Positions 1 to 8,545 of a stretch of DNA of 64,000 nucleotides are shown here, piece after piece (position 1 is the first letter of the stretch; every line of letters starts with the position of its first letter). Below the pieces are notes generated by a model, which saw only the letters and a list, made by a program, of their open reading frames with translations, searched no databases and was not told the origin of the DNA. Source of the stretch: Holosporaceae bacterium (GTDB taxonomy: Bacteria > Pseudomonadota > Alphaproteobacteria > UBA7879 > UBA5542); assembly GCA_022646525.1 (NCBI GenBank), contig CP060261.1:558001-622000 (forward strand). Direction: 5' to 3'. Both the position numbers and the translations under genes were made by a program.

Positions 1-2
1 GC

Positions 3-323
3 CTGAATATCTATGTCGACGATGAACAAGCCCAAGCATTGTATGCACAATTTCTAAAAGCGCTTAAGCCCAGAGGTGTGCTGGTGACCAGTTTCTTAAC
101 CCCACCGCCTATGCTGGATGCGCAATCTCCTTGGAAAATGGATCAGTTAGATATGGCAGCCCTCGCCAAACAAAGGGCCCTGATGCAAGATGTCATTGAT
201 GCCCAGTGGATACATTTTCGCACTGAACAAGTAATGTATAAACATCTTGTCGATGCAGGGGTCATGGACGTTAAAGTGATCTATGATTCAAAGGGGGGTG
301 TTTCCAACGGTTGTGGCCTGTAA
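3..323 (+). CDS. class I SAM methyltransferase, C-terminal part (cut by window edge)
   Basis: The reading frame is open from the first bases of the window, so the true start lies upstream. The visible 106 residues include a helix ending in KALKPRG followed by the strand VLVTSF, the usual layout late in a Rossmann-fold SAM-dependent methyltransferase. The SAM-binding motif I would be upstream and is not seen, so the family call rests on this late segment only. Substrate unknown. The gene ends at 323 and is followed by about 470 bases without a convincing gene. Confidence 0.5.
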   Translation: MNIYVDDEQAQALYAQFLKALKPRGVLVTSFLTPPPMLDAQSPWKMDQLDMAALAKQRALMQDVIDAQWIHFRTEQVMYKHLVDAGVMDVKVIYDSKGGVSNGCGL

Positions 324-356
324 ACTCCATATGAAGCTTACTTTAGACGTGCAAGA

Positions 357-396
357 AAAGCAAAAAGGCACCGACAGCATAAACAGATAGTTGGTG
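357..396. repeat. 40-bp direct repeat, copy A (matches 2001-2039)
   Basis: About 39 of 40 bases match 2001-2039, with a single extra A in a run. Copy B lies inside the coding 3' end of the membrane protein at 1970-3271, so copy A looks like a leftover of a duplicated or displaced gene end. Similarity fades just after the repeat. Confidence 0.8.
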
Positions 397-662
397 CAAG
401 TAGAGTCTGAAGACTTTTAGTAGTAGGTGTGACACACATGAAGATTCAAGCCTACATTTATCAAGCCAGCCTCAAAGCAGTATTTTTAGTATTGTGCGGC
501 CCTTACAGCTTGGGCTCTAGGGTGCAATGTGACCCAGTTAAGCCCTACAGTTTCATTAAGATTTGCAGGCTTTCAATACGGCTTTACTCTGAATGCATTT
601 TTTTTGTATTTGTGGCAGACGTCTTTCAATGTGTTTTGGCATGTAATACATTTCTTTTATGC

Positions 663-686
663 AATTGTTGCATGGGTGCAACAATT
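663..686. repeat. perfect 10-bp inverted repeat with 4-base loop
   Basis: The arms AATTGTTGCA and TGCAACAATT flank a TGGG loop, about 110 bases upstream of the secreted-protein start at 796. No T run follows, so it is not a standard terminator. It could be an operator or a 5' leader structure. Confidence 0.5.
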
Positions 687-795
687 TATATATTTGTGTG
701 TGCTATGTATGGGGGACGCATTCTAAAATTGGTTACCTGTGTTAGACTTTAATTACATTAAGTTTAACAGTTGTGAAATAACACAGGAGGACACA

Positions 796-1167
796 ATGAA
801 ACTAATCAAAACCTTAATGCTTTCTGCAGCTTTGTTTGCAGTTACGCCAGGCTTTTCTGCTGCTGAAGAGCTTGAAGATTCAAGAGCTTTTTCTTCTCAA
901 AAGCTGCCAACAGCCACCGCAATTACTGACACTGGGTTAGCGCGTTTAAAAGCGCTTTTAAATCGTGAGGCTGGTGCAAATCTTGTTCTTGATGGAGCAA
1001 ATCCAGCGAATGGTGCGCTTGCAAATACTAGTCGTACTCTTCTATTGCTGCGTGCTGATGGAACTGCGGATGTTGGCGACGAAGGAGTGGTTGCGATGCC
1101 TGATGTTTCAGCTGCGCGTACCTTTGATAAGCTTGTAGAGATTCTTAACGGTGTTGTTACCAACTAA
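796..1167 (+). CDS. small secreted protein of unknown function
   Basis: The product is about 123 residues. The start at 796 is preceded by a strong ribosome-binding site (CAGGAGG, 784-790); a longer upstream extension in frame has no such site. The N-terminus MKLIKTLMLSAALFAV followed by SAAEE is a typical Sec signal peptide. The mature part is Ala/Leu/Asn-rich with no recognisable domain or cysteines. It is followed after 28 bases by an outer-membrane barrel gene and a terminator, so the two are probably co-transcribed and both exported. No function can be assigned. Confidence 0.75.
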   Translation: MKLIKTLMLSAALFAVTPGFSAAEELEDSRAFSSQKLPTATAITDTGLARLKALLNREAGANLVLDGANPANGALANTSRTLLLLRADGTADVGDEGVVAMPDVSAARTFDKLVEILNGVVTN

Positions 1168-1195
1168 TTTTTTAATTAACTTAAGGAGACTATAG

Positions 1196-1876
1196 ATGAA
1201 ACATTTAAAATTAATGATGGGCGCATCTTTGTTGGCCCTAGGCCTTCAAGCACAAGCCAGTGACTTTAATGGCCACATTTTGGGCTTGCGTGCAGGTGGA
1301 AGCTTTCAGCTAGCGGCCCACGAAGCCACAACAACTGGTCCAGGTATTACTGTTAAGGACAAAGTTGGTGTTGCAGGGCCACAAGGCCTTCTAGGTGTTG
1401 ATTACACCTGGAAAACAGGCATGTGGTCGCCAGATCTTGACTGGGGTGTTGTTGCCTCTGCTGATTGGATGCTAGGTGACGCGAAGACAAAAGTAAACTC
1501 TGCTGGTACTTCATCCTACTATTCAGTGAAACAAGACAACCGTTTTTCTTTAGGCGCAAAGTTTGGTGTGTGCACATCTGACAAAGTGTATCCATTTGTA
1601 AAAGTGGGTGCTGTTGCAGGTGAATGGAGTACAGCCGTACGTACACAAAACGGTGCAATTAAAACAACAGATTGGATGTATGGTGCCACTGTTGGTATGG
1701 GTGTTGATTTCAGCGTTCATGCAGGTGGTTCTATTGGGTTCGTCACTGAACTTGACTGGTATGCATCTAAAACCCACAACCTTCGTTTGGCGAGTGGCGC
1801 GGCATCATACTCAAAAGTTGAAGTTAAGCCTTACACAGCAAACGTTGCGGTTACTTACAAATACAAAATTGCATAA
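1196..1876 (+). CDS. outer-membrane beta-barrel protein
   Basis: This 226-residue protein has a signal peptide (MKHLKLMMGASLLALGLQAQA). The mature part is made of alternating hydrophobic/polar strands separated by Gly/Asp turns, for example GLRAGGSFQL, FSLGAKFGV and VYPFVKVGAVAG, and ends in a C-terminal strand (VTYKYKIA). This is the pattern of small OmpA/OMP25-type barrels of about eight strands. The start has a good ribosome-binding site (AAGGAG near 1181). A terminator follows directly. It is intact, unlike many neighbours. The specific role (structural barrel, adhesin or porin) cannot be read from the sequence. Confidence 0.8.
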   Translation: MKHLKLMMGASLLALGLQAQASDFNGHILGLRAGGSFQLAAHEATTTGPGITVKDKVGVAGPQGLLGVDYTWKTGMWSPDLDWGVVASADWMLGDAKTKVNSAGTSSYYSVKQDNRFSLGAKFGVCTSDKVYPFVKVGAVAGEWSTAVRTQNGAIKTTDWMYGATVGMGVDFSVHAGGSIGFVTELDWYASKTHNLRLASGAASYSKVEVKPYTANVAVTYKYKIA

Positions 1877-1893
1877 CTTTTATAAAAGATGCT

Positions 1894-1930
1894 GTGAAAA
1901 AAAGGGGTCTTCCATGGCCCCTTTTTTATT
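1894..1930 (+). terminator. rho-independent terminator after the barrel gene
   Basis: A stem of A/G-rich bases (AAAAAGGGG) pairs with CCCCTTTTTT across an 11-base loop, with the T run forming the 3' arm and tail. It lies 20-50 bases after the stop of the barrel gene. The same symmetry allows weak function for the convergent membrane-protein gene. Confidence 0.75.
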
Positions 1931-1969
1931 TTACCAATGCTGAATTTTGATGAGGTATAAAGGTTGTTT

Positions 1970-3271
1970 TTATTCTGGCTTTCGGGCCTGGTGGTTTAGA
2001 AAAGCAAAAGGCACCGACAGCATAAACAGATAGTTGGTGAAGTAAATATACCGCGGCACAGCGGCCAAAGAAAAGATCAACAGCACACACAAAAGCATGG
2101 CACCCATACTGCCCATAAACAAAAGAGTGCGGGCCGCCCCACGGGTGTGGGCGTGCCGAAGGCCACGCATCCCCAGCACAAAGAAAAGAAGTTGAAAGGG
2201 CAAAATAAACACGTATGCTGTTAAAATGCCTAAGGGCACCAAATAGGTGCTGATAAAATTATCTTTTCCTAGTTTTTGATCAAGCCAAGCTTTGCCGGGC
2301 ACCCCAAACAAAATGCCTTTTTTCCAAATGCTCCATCGGTGGGCAATGTACAAAGTGGGGTGCGCCCTGACGGCTTGCCACCATGTGCTTTGGATGATTT
2401 TAAGTTCGGCATCTGTTATAGGCGCACGGAAAGGAGCGTTAGGGCCTGTAATAAGTGGTTCCCATTCAAAAGAATAGGCGCTTTCAACATCAGCAACGGT
2501 GACGGCCTTTTTGTGAAATGCGGTGGGTATTAAAACAGTCTGTGCGCGTACACTCATCCCCGCAAGGTCATATATTTTTACATACTTCCATGAGTTTGAG
2601 CTGCCTTGCCCTTGGTTGGTGACTAAATGCTGGTTGGTGTGATGGATCAATATAATAAACAGTGCAGACAGGGGGACGGCTTTGAGAAGGGTGGGCCCCA
2701 CTTTAAAACGAGACTGTACATAGGTGTACCAGCCCATTACAAGGGGCAGAATAAATTGGGCCTGGTATTTCACTGCTGTGGCATAGAAAAGAAGGCAGCC
2801 TAAAAGAAAAGATGCTTTTCGGGAAATGGGTTCTTCTTTCATTGTTTTGAGGGCTAAATAAACGCTGATCAACCCATACCCATAGGCAAAAATTAGATCT
2901 TTCCAAACGAATCCAGCATAGCAGGCAACATGGGGAATAAGGGGAATACACAGCACGTAGTAGTGCAGCAATTTATTTTTTTGGGCCGTAAAAATCTTAA
3001 AAGCCAGAATATAAAGAGCCGACCAAATCAGGCCCAAGTTGATCAGGTACATCAACAAAGGGCCTTTCACAATCAGGTCAAGATAGTGCCACAGATACCC
3101 CATAAGAGGCGGGTGATGGTCGCTGTATTGGTGGGCCTGTGCTTGGGCATAAATAGAAAGCGAATCAGGGGAAAGTTGGCCTGGGTAAAAGACAAATAAG
3201 CAAGCCAGCAGCAGCCCAAAAAATAAAATCCATGATGAAAGAGGGGGGGTGTGAAGGGGTTTAAGCGTCAT
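1970..3271 (-). CDS. polytopic membrane protein, glycosyltransferase-like (GT39/DUF6020 type)
   Basis: The 433-residue product has about ten hydrophobic segments. Soon after the first membrane span comes YPGQLSPDSLSIYAQAQ, then DHHPPLMGYLW: an acidic periplasmic loop and a HPP motif that recall membrane glycosyltransferases of the GT39/DUF6020 kind that use lipid-linked sugars. A large soluble loop lies in the middle. The substrate is unknown and the family call is by motif only. The gene is intact. Its 3' end carries copy B of the 40-bp repeat also found near position 370. Confidence 0.6.
   Translation of the reverse strand: MTLKPLHTPPLSSWILFFGLLLACLFVFYPGQLSPDSLSIYAQAQAHQYSDHHPPLMGYLWHYLDLIVKGPLLMYLINLGLIWSALYILAFKIFTAQKNKLLHYYVLCIPLIPHVACYAGFVWKDLIFAYGYGLISVYLALKTMKEEPISRKASFLLGCLLFYATAVKYQAQFILPLVMGWYTYVQSRFKVGPTLLKAVPLSALFIILIHHTNQHLVTNQGQGSSNSWKYVKIYDLAGMSVRAQTVLIPTAFHKKAVTVADVESAYSFEWEPLITGPNAPFRAPITDAELKIIQSTWWQAVRAHPTLYIAHRWSIWKKGILFGVPGKAWLDQKLGKDNFISTYLVPLGILTAYVFILPFQLLFFVLGMRGLRHAHTRGAARTLLFMGSMGAMLLCVLLIFSLAAVPRYIYFTNYLFMLSVPFAFLNHQARKPE
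2001..2039. repeat. 40-bp direct repeat, copy B (matches 357-396)
   Basis: This copy lies within the coding end of the membrane protein at 1970-3271. See copy A. The pair is about 1.6 kb apart in direct orientation and brackets the secreted protein and barrel genes. Confidence 0.8.
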
Positions 3272-3344
3272 TTCTTTGGTGCTGTTTTGGGGCTTATATC
3301 CTCAAAACTATAGCAAAATTGTGCTTAGAAAAAAATGAATATTC

Positions 3345-4283
3345 TTACCGCATTTCACGGGCAGAGACGCGCGTGCGTGTGGCTTTCAAAATAACACGCT
3401 TTTCTTTAGGGGGTACCGGTGGGCATGGCATGGTGCCAGATTGTCCCTCTTTAAGATCGGTGGCAGCAGTAACTTGATCAATGTTAGCAGCCTGGGCGCT
3501 GAGTGCTTGGGCGACAAGACGATACTTTCTTTTTATTTCATCATCCTCTTTCAAAAGCTTTTCTAGGGCTTCGCCGCGCCATTTCCAGTAAGCGTTTCGG
3601 TAAAATGAAAATGCAGAGCGGTTGATCTTTGAAGGAAGGCCGCGACGAAAGTGAAGATCTCGACTGAGGCGTGTGTGAGTGCTTCCAAAAAGTTCCATCA
3701 GTAGACCATCTTCTTGATTGACGTGATGCAAATTGATGCGGCGTTCATCGGGACCTATGGGCGATTTTCCAAGGTGCATCCTTTCAATGTTTATCCTTCC
3801 TTTTGCGTCTTTCAAGGCGGGATCTATATCGATTTGTAAGACAGCCTGGGTGCGGCCATCATCTGCGATTTCTGTGTAAGGATTGTAAAAAACCACACGT
3901 TGAAAGTGCATTTCATCCCCAACACTGATATTGCGTATAGCGGCCTTTAATACTGTGTGCGTGTTGAGAGGCGTATAGCCGACATCATCTGGGGATGAGT
4001 GGGCAATGTGTGTGCGTAGATAAAGCACAAATGCTTGTATCGCTTCTCGCTCGCGAATAACTTTATCAATTGTGTGTCCCGGTGAGTCAGGTTTTGAGGG
4101 TCTGTTTTTTTTCTTAAGGGGCTTTGTGTCTTGGTTTGTGCCCAGGTTTTCTGTTGCCTTAAGGATACGTGCTGCCACGGGGCGCTGCTGAAGGGTGCAT
4201 CTATTTAAGGCCTCTTCTACTGTGCATGTTCTTGAATCTAAAAAGTAAAAAAAAGTAAATAATAGTAAATAAGTATACTTCAT
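3345..4283 (-). CDS. secreted LHH-type HNH/ENDO VII nuclease
   Basis: The protein has 312 residues. The N-terminus (MKYTYLLLFTFFYFLDS) is a short hydrophobic export signal. Residues about 130-240 carry the hallmarks of the LHH family of the HNH/endonuclease VII fold used as toxin domains in polymorphic toxins: MHLGKSPIGPD (169-179), INLHHVNQ (183-190, catalytic His pair), a later His in STHTRL (about 203), and a YWKWR element. The N-terminal third (20-120) is basic and unassigned. No immunity gene is evident directly next to it; the neighbour at 4453 is divergent. It probably acts outside the producing cell, either on a host or on a rival bacterium. The family call is fairly firm; the target is inference. 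Confidence 0.7.
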   Translation of the reverse strand: MKYTYLLLFTFFYFLDSRTCTVEEALNRCTLQQRPVAARILKATENLGTNQDTKPLKKKNRPSKPDSPGHTIDKVIREREAIQAFVLYLRTHIAHSSPDDVGYTPLNTHTVLKAAIRNISVGDEMHFQRVVFYNPYTEIADDGRTQAVLQIDIDPALKDAKGRINIERMHLGKSPIGPDERRINLHHVNQEDGLLMELFGSTHTRLSRDLHFRRGLPSKINRSAFSFYRNAYWKWRGEALEKLLKEDDEIKRKYRLVAQALSAQAANIDQVTAATDLKEGQSGTMPCPPVPPKEKRVILKATRTRVSAREMR

Positions 4284-4452
4284 CGCAAAAACATACTTAC
4301 TTAATATTATTTAATTAATATTAAATATTATTTGTAAGGTATGCAAAAACGAATAATTAAACTATTTTCATAGTATTTTGATATAAATGCTTGAAATTGA
4401 ATGCAAAAATGTCCACATAGGTTATGAAGCATTATTATGAAGGAGAAAAAAA
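4284..4452. promoter_or_regulatory. divergent AT-rich promoter region with inverted repeat
   Basis: This spacer separates the nuclease gene (leftward) from the secreted gene at 4453 (rightward), so it must hold both promoters. It contains a perfect 9-bp inverted repeat TTAATATTA...TAATATTAA at 4301-4324, enclosed by CTTAC...GTAAG. A TATAAA box at 4382-4387 could serve the rightward gene. The exact promoters are not certain. Confidence 0.45.
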
Positions 4453-5949
4453 TTGAAATTACTGAATTTATTAATGGTCATTTTCATGTTGGCAACCAAA
4501 AATGGATTGGCAGCTTTAAATGAAGACCGAGGCCCGCTTTGGTTAACAGCAAAATCGTCATTAATTCTGCCGCGTGCAGAGAAAAAAAGGGCTCAGCTAA
4601 ATGCAGACCCTGCAAGTCGCTTTCGCCATGACGCGGAATTAGTTGAAGAAGCAAGAACTGTGCTTGGGGAGGTGAGTCAGCGTTGCCAGAGTCTTGGCAT
4701 GGAAAAAAACCCCATCCAACCAGTTCTTGATGTACTGAATCACTTTGAAGAAAGCCAGTCAGTCACTTGGGATGTGCTAAATATGCTCTATTTTTCTGCT
4801 GCCCGCCAGCTGGACTCAGCGCCATTGTCGCCAGTTTTGGAAGAATTTGAAGGAACAGAATCTGTAATGAATGGAATTGAAGCCATGCTTCAGGTCTCCT
4901 CTCCAGAACATGCGGCAGGATTTACAGAAGCTGTGACAGCAGCTGTAAAAGAATCTGGACACATGCCCGCACTCGTTTGCTTTGCAGAGGGCAAGGCGTC
5001 TGCTGTGATTGGTGTTCATACGATGCTTGAGTGCTATGTAACGCATGGCATTGCTCCTGTTGTTTTTTCAGCCAAGTCTGGCAGTGTGCATGGCGGCTTG
5101 ATTGAAGGCAGTTTTTCAACAGCTCTGCACGATTACCTGCATAGCAAGGCTTATTCAAAGCATGTTTTATCAGAACCCTTTGCGTCTGCGTCACTACCTG
5201 CAGTGAAGGCACATGTTCAAAGTTTGGATCCACACAATCCAGATCATGCGATTATGATTGTGCAGTATCATCTTATGCTGCATGAAGCTGTGGTCACAAA
5301 AGGTCATACTAGACCGAAGAATCTATCTGCATTAAAAGAACAAATTCTTTTTGATGGGCGCACTCCATTAATGAATGATGATGAGTATATTCGCCTTAGG
5401 AAGCCTGCAGAATTCGATGCTGAAAGAATAGCGACACATCTTGTTAATGCTGTGATGGGTGATCCTGATAGAGGTCATCCTGCGTGGCTAGATTTTCTAC
5501 GTGAATATGGCCCTCTTGGTCCAGAAGATTTTGTAACCATGGACGATGTTGTGGTGACGATTGATGATCAACACGTTCGCGTACAATGTACCAAACTGAA
5601 AATCGATTTTGAGGCTCCGATTGAGGTTGAACGCACAGTGAATGAACATACGGGAACTTCACAAATAAACCTTAAAGTGTCTTTAAATTTTCTCGTCCCA
5701 CAAGAAAACTCTAATCCTGTAAGTATTCTACAGGTAATCGATACTTCTCATTTTCCTGTAGGAGATCAAGAGCTTCACCGACAAAACATGTCAGACTATG
5801 CATGGCTTGGAAAGCAGCTTGGGTTTGTGGACAAAGATCGTAAGTTAAAATCTGACCCGTTGTCTGATAAATCTGACCCGTTGTCTGATGAAGAGATGCG
5901 TGATTTATTGGATAAAATTATGGCGCAGCCGCACCCACTTTTGGACTAA
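4453..5949 (+). CDS. large secreted protein of unknown function
   Basis: The product is 498 residues and begins with TTG, the only start that fits the ribosome-binding site GAAGGAG at 4439-4445, because a stop lies in frame just upstream. MKLLNLLMVIFMLATKNGLAA is a signal peptide. I recognise no domain. The mature protein is acidic and mixed helix/strand, with His/Asp-rich stretches near residues 255-275. The C-terminus holds a duplicated SDPLSD element made by a 21-bp tandem repeat. It is divergent from the secreted nuclease and followed by a strong terminator, so it forms its own transcript. It could be an effector. Confidence 0.7.
   Translation: MKLLNLLMVIFMLATKNGLAALNEDRGPLWLTAKSSLILPRAEKKRAQLNADPASRFRHDAELVEEARTVLGEVSQRCQSLGMEKNPIQPVLDVLNHFEESQSVTWDVLNMLYFSAARQLDSAPLSPVLEEFEGTESVMNGIEAMLQVSSPEHAAGFTEAVTAAVKESGHMPALVCFAEGKASAVIGVHTMLECYVTHGIAPVVFSAKSGSVHGGLIEGSFSTALHDYLHSKAYSKHVLSEPFASASLPAVKAHVQSLDPHNPDHAIMIVQYHLMLHEAVVTKGHTRPKNLSALKEQILFDGRTPLMNDDEYIRLRKPAEFDAERIATHLVNAVMGDPDRGHPAWLDFLREYGPLGPEDFVTMDDVVVTIDDQHVRVQCTKLKIDFEAPIEVERTVNEHTGTSQINLKVSLNFLVPQENSNPVSILQVIDTSHFPVGDQELHRQNMSDYAWLGKQLGFVDKDRKLKSDPLSDKSDPLSDEEMRDLLDKIMAQPHPLLD
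5848..5889 (+). repeat. 21-bp perfect tandem repeat (two copies)
   Basis: The unit AAATCTGACCCGTTGTCTGAT occurs twice head to tail, in frame (seven codons), duplicating SDPLSD near the C-terminus of the secreted protein. It looks like recent slippage. Confidence 0.9.
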
Positions 5950-5989
5950 GCCGTCACGAAACAAATTAATCAATCTTGTAAACTATCCC

Positions 5990-6021
5990 AATGGGGGCCT
6001 TTTTAGGCCCCCATTGCACTT
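5990..6021 (+). terminator. rho-independent terminator
   Basis: A perfect 11-bp stem (AATGGGGGCCT / AGGCCCCCATT) closes a TTTT loop, with a short T run after the stem. It ends the transcript of the secreted-protein gene. Confidence 0.85.
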
Positions 6022-6155
6022 TTTCCCCCATTCCTTTATGGTAAAGGGCAGTTTATTCTTAAGCGTGCACAAAGGGTTGCAGGTGCGTTTTCTGTCTAAA
6101 AATAGTGTGAATATAACTGACCACTGATTCATCTCCATCTGATGTAGGATTTTCT

Positions 6156-7714
6156 ATGATTCGTATCGAAAAAATTACTAAAAATATGCTGACCAAACGG
6201 TCTTAAATAATATCACCTACCACTTTCCCAAAAGAGCGCATTGCATTGGTGGGCGCCAATGGGCAAGGGAAAACCACATTATTAAATGCTATTACAGGCC
6301 AAGATGAGGCTGATCAAGGCCAAATTATTACCCCGAAAAATTTTCGGATGGCCTTTTTGCCCCAATCATTTTCAGACACCCCTTTGCCAACCATTTTATC
6401 TGAATGCATTTCAGGGCATGAGCTTGTCTATCAATACAAAACACGGATGGATGACAGCCTAAAGGCTATGGAAACCGCCTATTCAGAAGAAACCTTTGAA
6501 GCCTATGAAAATGCGCTGCGCCTTTATGAAACCCATGGAGGCTATCAATCAGAAGGATTGGCTGAACAAGTTTTGCTGGGCCTTGGGTTTAAAGAAAATC
6601 AGCTGGAGGCATCGCCCTTAACCCTTTCAGGGGGTGGCGCATGCGGTTAGAGATTGCCAAAATTTTGGTATCAAACCCTGACTTTATTATTTTAGATGAA
6701 CCCACCAATCACCTTGACTTGCCCAGTATCGAGTGGATGGAAAACTATTTATTAGATTTCAAAGGCACCCTTTTGTTTGTATCGCACGACCGTACGTTTT
6801 TAAATAATTTATCGACGATCACGCTGCATCTGCATGGCGGGCAATTGCGCGAATATAAAGGAAACTTTGATGCATTTCTAAAGCAAAAAAGAAATGATGG
6901 CCCTGGGGCAAGAAGCCACCATGAAAAAGCTGGAACAACAAAAACAGCATATGCAAAAGTTTGTAGATCGGTTTCGGGCCAAGGCGACGAAGGCTGCCCA
7001 GGCACAAAGCCGAATTAAGCAAATTCAGAAAATTGATGCCGTTTTAGAAAATATACCCGTGACAGATGAAGCCCGGACTTTTTCTTTGCCAAAATTGAAC
7101 TATCCCAAAAGTGGTAAAGAAGTGCTTGTGACCGAGAATTTAGCCGTGGGTTATGATGTGCTGCTGATTCAAAACATTCACTTGCGTCTGAATCGTGCCG
7201 ATAAAATTGGCATTGTGGGGCGAATGGGATTGGGAAATCAACCTTGCTTAAAAGTGTGATTGGCGACCTTCAGCCTTTGAAGGGCCAAGTGCGCCAAGGC
7301 ACCAATGTGTGCACTGAATTTTATACGCAAAGTGCGGCAGAAGCCATTCGTTCATCGGCAACGGTTTTGGAAACTTTGGAACGCGAAAACCCTGTACTTA
7401 CCAACCAAGAGCAACGGGCCCTTATGGGTGCTTTTCTTTTCAAAGGCAATGACTTGTTGAAGAAAACCAATGTGCTGTCGGGGGGCGAGCGTGCGCGCCT
7501 TGTGTTTGCCTGTTTGTTTGGGCGGCTGCCAAACTTTATTTTAATGGACGAGCCCACCAATCACTTGGATATGATGAGCAAAGATATCTTGGCTGAAATG
7601 CTGCGGACCTATCCAGGCACACTGTTATTTGTATCGCATGATCGCGACTTTTTAGAATCGGTCGCAGACGATATTTATGAAGTGAAAGACAGTAAACTGG
7701 CCCGCGTTATTTAA
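6156..7714 (+). CDS. ABC-F family ATPase (translation-type, no membrane domain)
   Basis: The product is about 519 residues once about five frame breaks (near 6180, 6235, 6645, 6895-7015 and 7230) are joined. It has two ATPase halves without membrane segments. Half 1 has Walker A GANGQGKTT and FIILDEPTNHLDL; half 2 has FILMDEPTNHLDM and an intact LSGGERARL signature. The linker is a charged helix (KQKRN...QQKQHMQKFVDRF), as in ABC-F proteins that act on ribosomes. Two breaks can be explained exactly: a lost G in the first signature (LSGGWRMRL) and a lost A in the second Walker A (GRNGIGKST). Domain completeness argues for sequencing error rather than decay. Confidence 0.85.
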
Positions 7715-8477
7715 CGGATACGCTTGTAGAAGCTTGTCCACGCGATGGAGAATGCCCCAAAGAATACAATGTTAGTGGCCAGAACAAGCAGGCCGCCAAT
7801 GAACATGAAGGCACTCATTAACCCGCCACTGTGCATTTGCCCGAGGAAGGTAAGGAAGATGCCAATCAAGATAACCGGTAGGTTAATTAAGAAGGTAAGT
7901 AAAAGAATCAAGGCCAAAAACTTCCATGATCCTTTCTTAGACTTATGCCATGAATCCATGAATGTCATTTTGTCGCCTAAGGCCGCAGCAGGCATGACAA
8001 AGCAAAAGCGATAGCACAAGTAGAAGAAGCCAAGAATTGCGACAACAGAAACAATTGTTTTTAAAACAGAAGACGTGGCATTCAAAAGAGCGGCCAACAT
8101 GCTGATCGCAATCAGAAACGCAAAGGCACCTGCTGTGAAAAACAACATTTTCATGAGATAGTTTTTGTTTTCAGCACCATAAACAAAAAGAGGTGACTTC
8201 TTCTGTGTGCTGTGGAATTGCACCCACTTAGGCACCCAGAAAGAGGCAGCCACAATACTGGCACCTGCATTCACAATAAAGAGGAAGCTTTCTAAAATAG
8301 ACCGGGCCATGCCCCTGGGTAATTTGATGCCAGCCCCACCGTCAGTGCATAAAAAATGACAGACGCCACAAAGGGAAGCGACCAATATTTCAGGAATGTC
8401 AGTATGTTAGAAAACGTAAAGCCAATCGAGTCTTTTACGATGTTTAAGATAGTTGTGTGTTCTTTATTCATAGCCAT
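7711..8477 (-). CDS. multi-pass membrane protein (paralogue 1 of a tandem pair)
   Basis: About 255 residues with six predicted membrane segments. One frame break near 8310-8330 separates the N-terminus (MAMNKEHTTILNIVKDSIGF) from the rest. It shares PKWVQFH near residue 75 and an AAALGDKMTFMDSWHKSKKG element with the next gene, so the two are diverged tandem copies. A conserved cytosolic Ser-Trp...Lys-Gly loop before the last spans is the clearest family mark. I do not recognise a function. It converges on and overlaps the ABC-F gene end by four bases. Confidence 0.7.
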
Positions 8478-8545
8478 AAAAATATGGTACCGCGCGATTT
8501 TTTTTTTTGTAAATATTATTTTTGTTCGTACGAGATTGGCACATT

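Larger units (their letters stand above)
324..795. other. intergenic region with a gene remnant and a hairpin
   Basis: No convincing gene. Two overlapping open frames between 429 and 752 lack a ribosome-binding site and are Cys/Phe-rich in both frames, as expected by chance in T-rich DNA. The stretch holds a near-exact copy of the 3' end of the membrane-protein gene at 1970-3271, and a perfect inverted repeat at 663-686. Confidence 0.5.

Noticed and set aside
429..752. Two overlapping open frames of 107 and 65 codons
   Set aside because: No ribosome-binding site, no domain, Cys/Phe-rich in both frames from T-rich DNA, and part of the stretch is a gene remnant.
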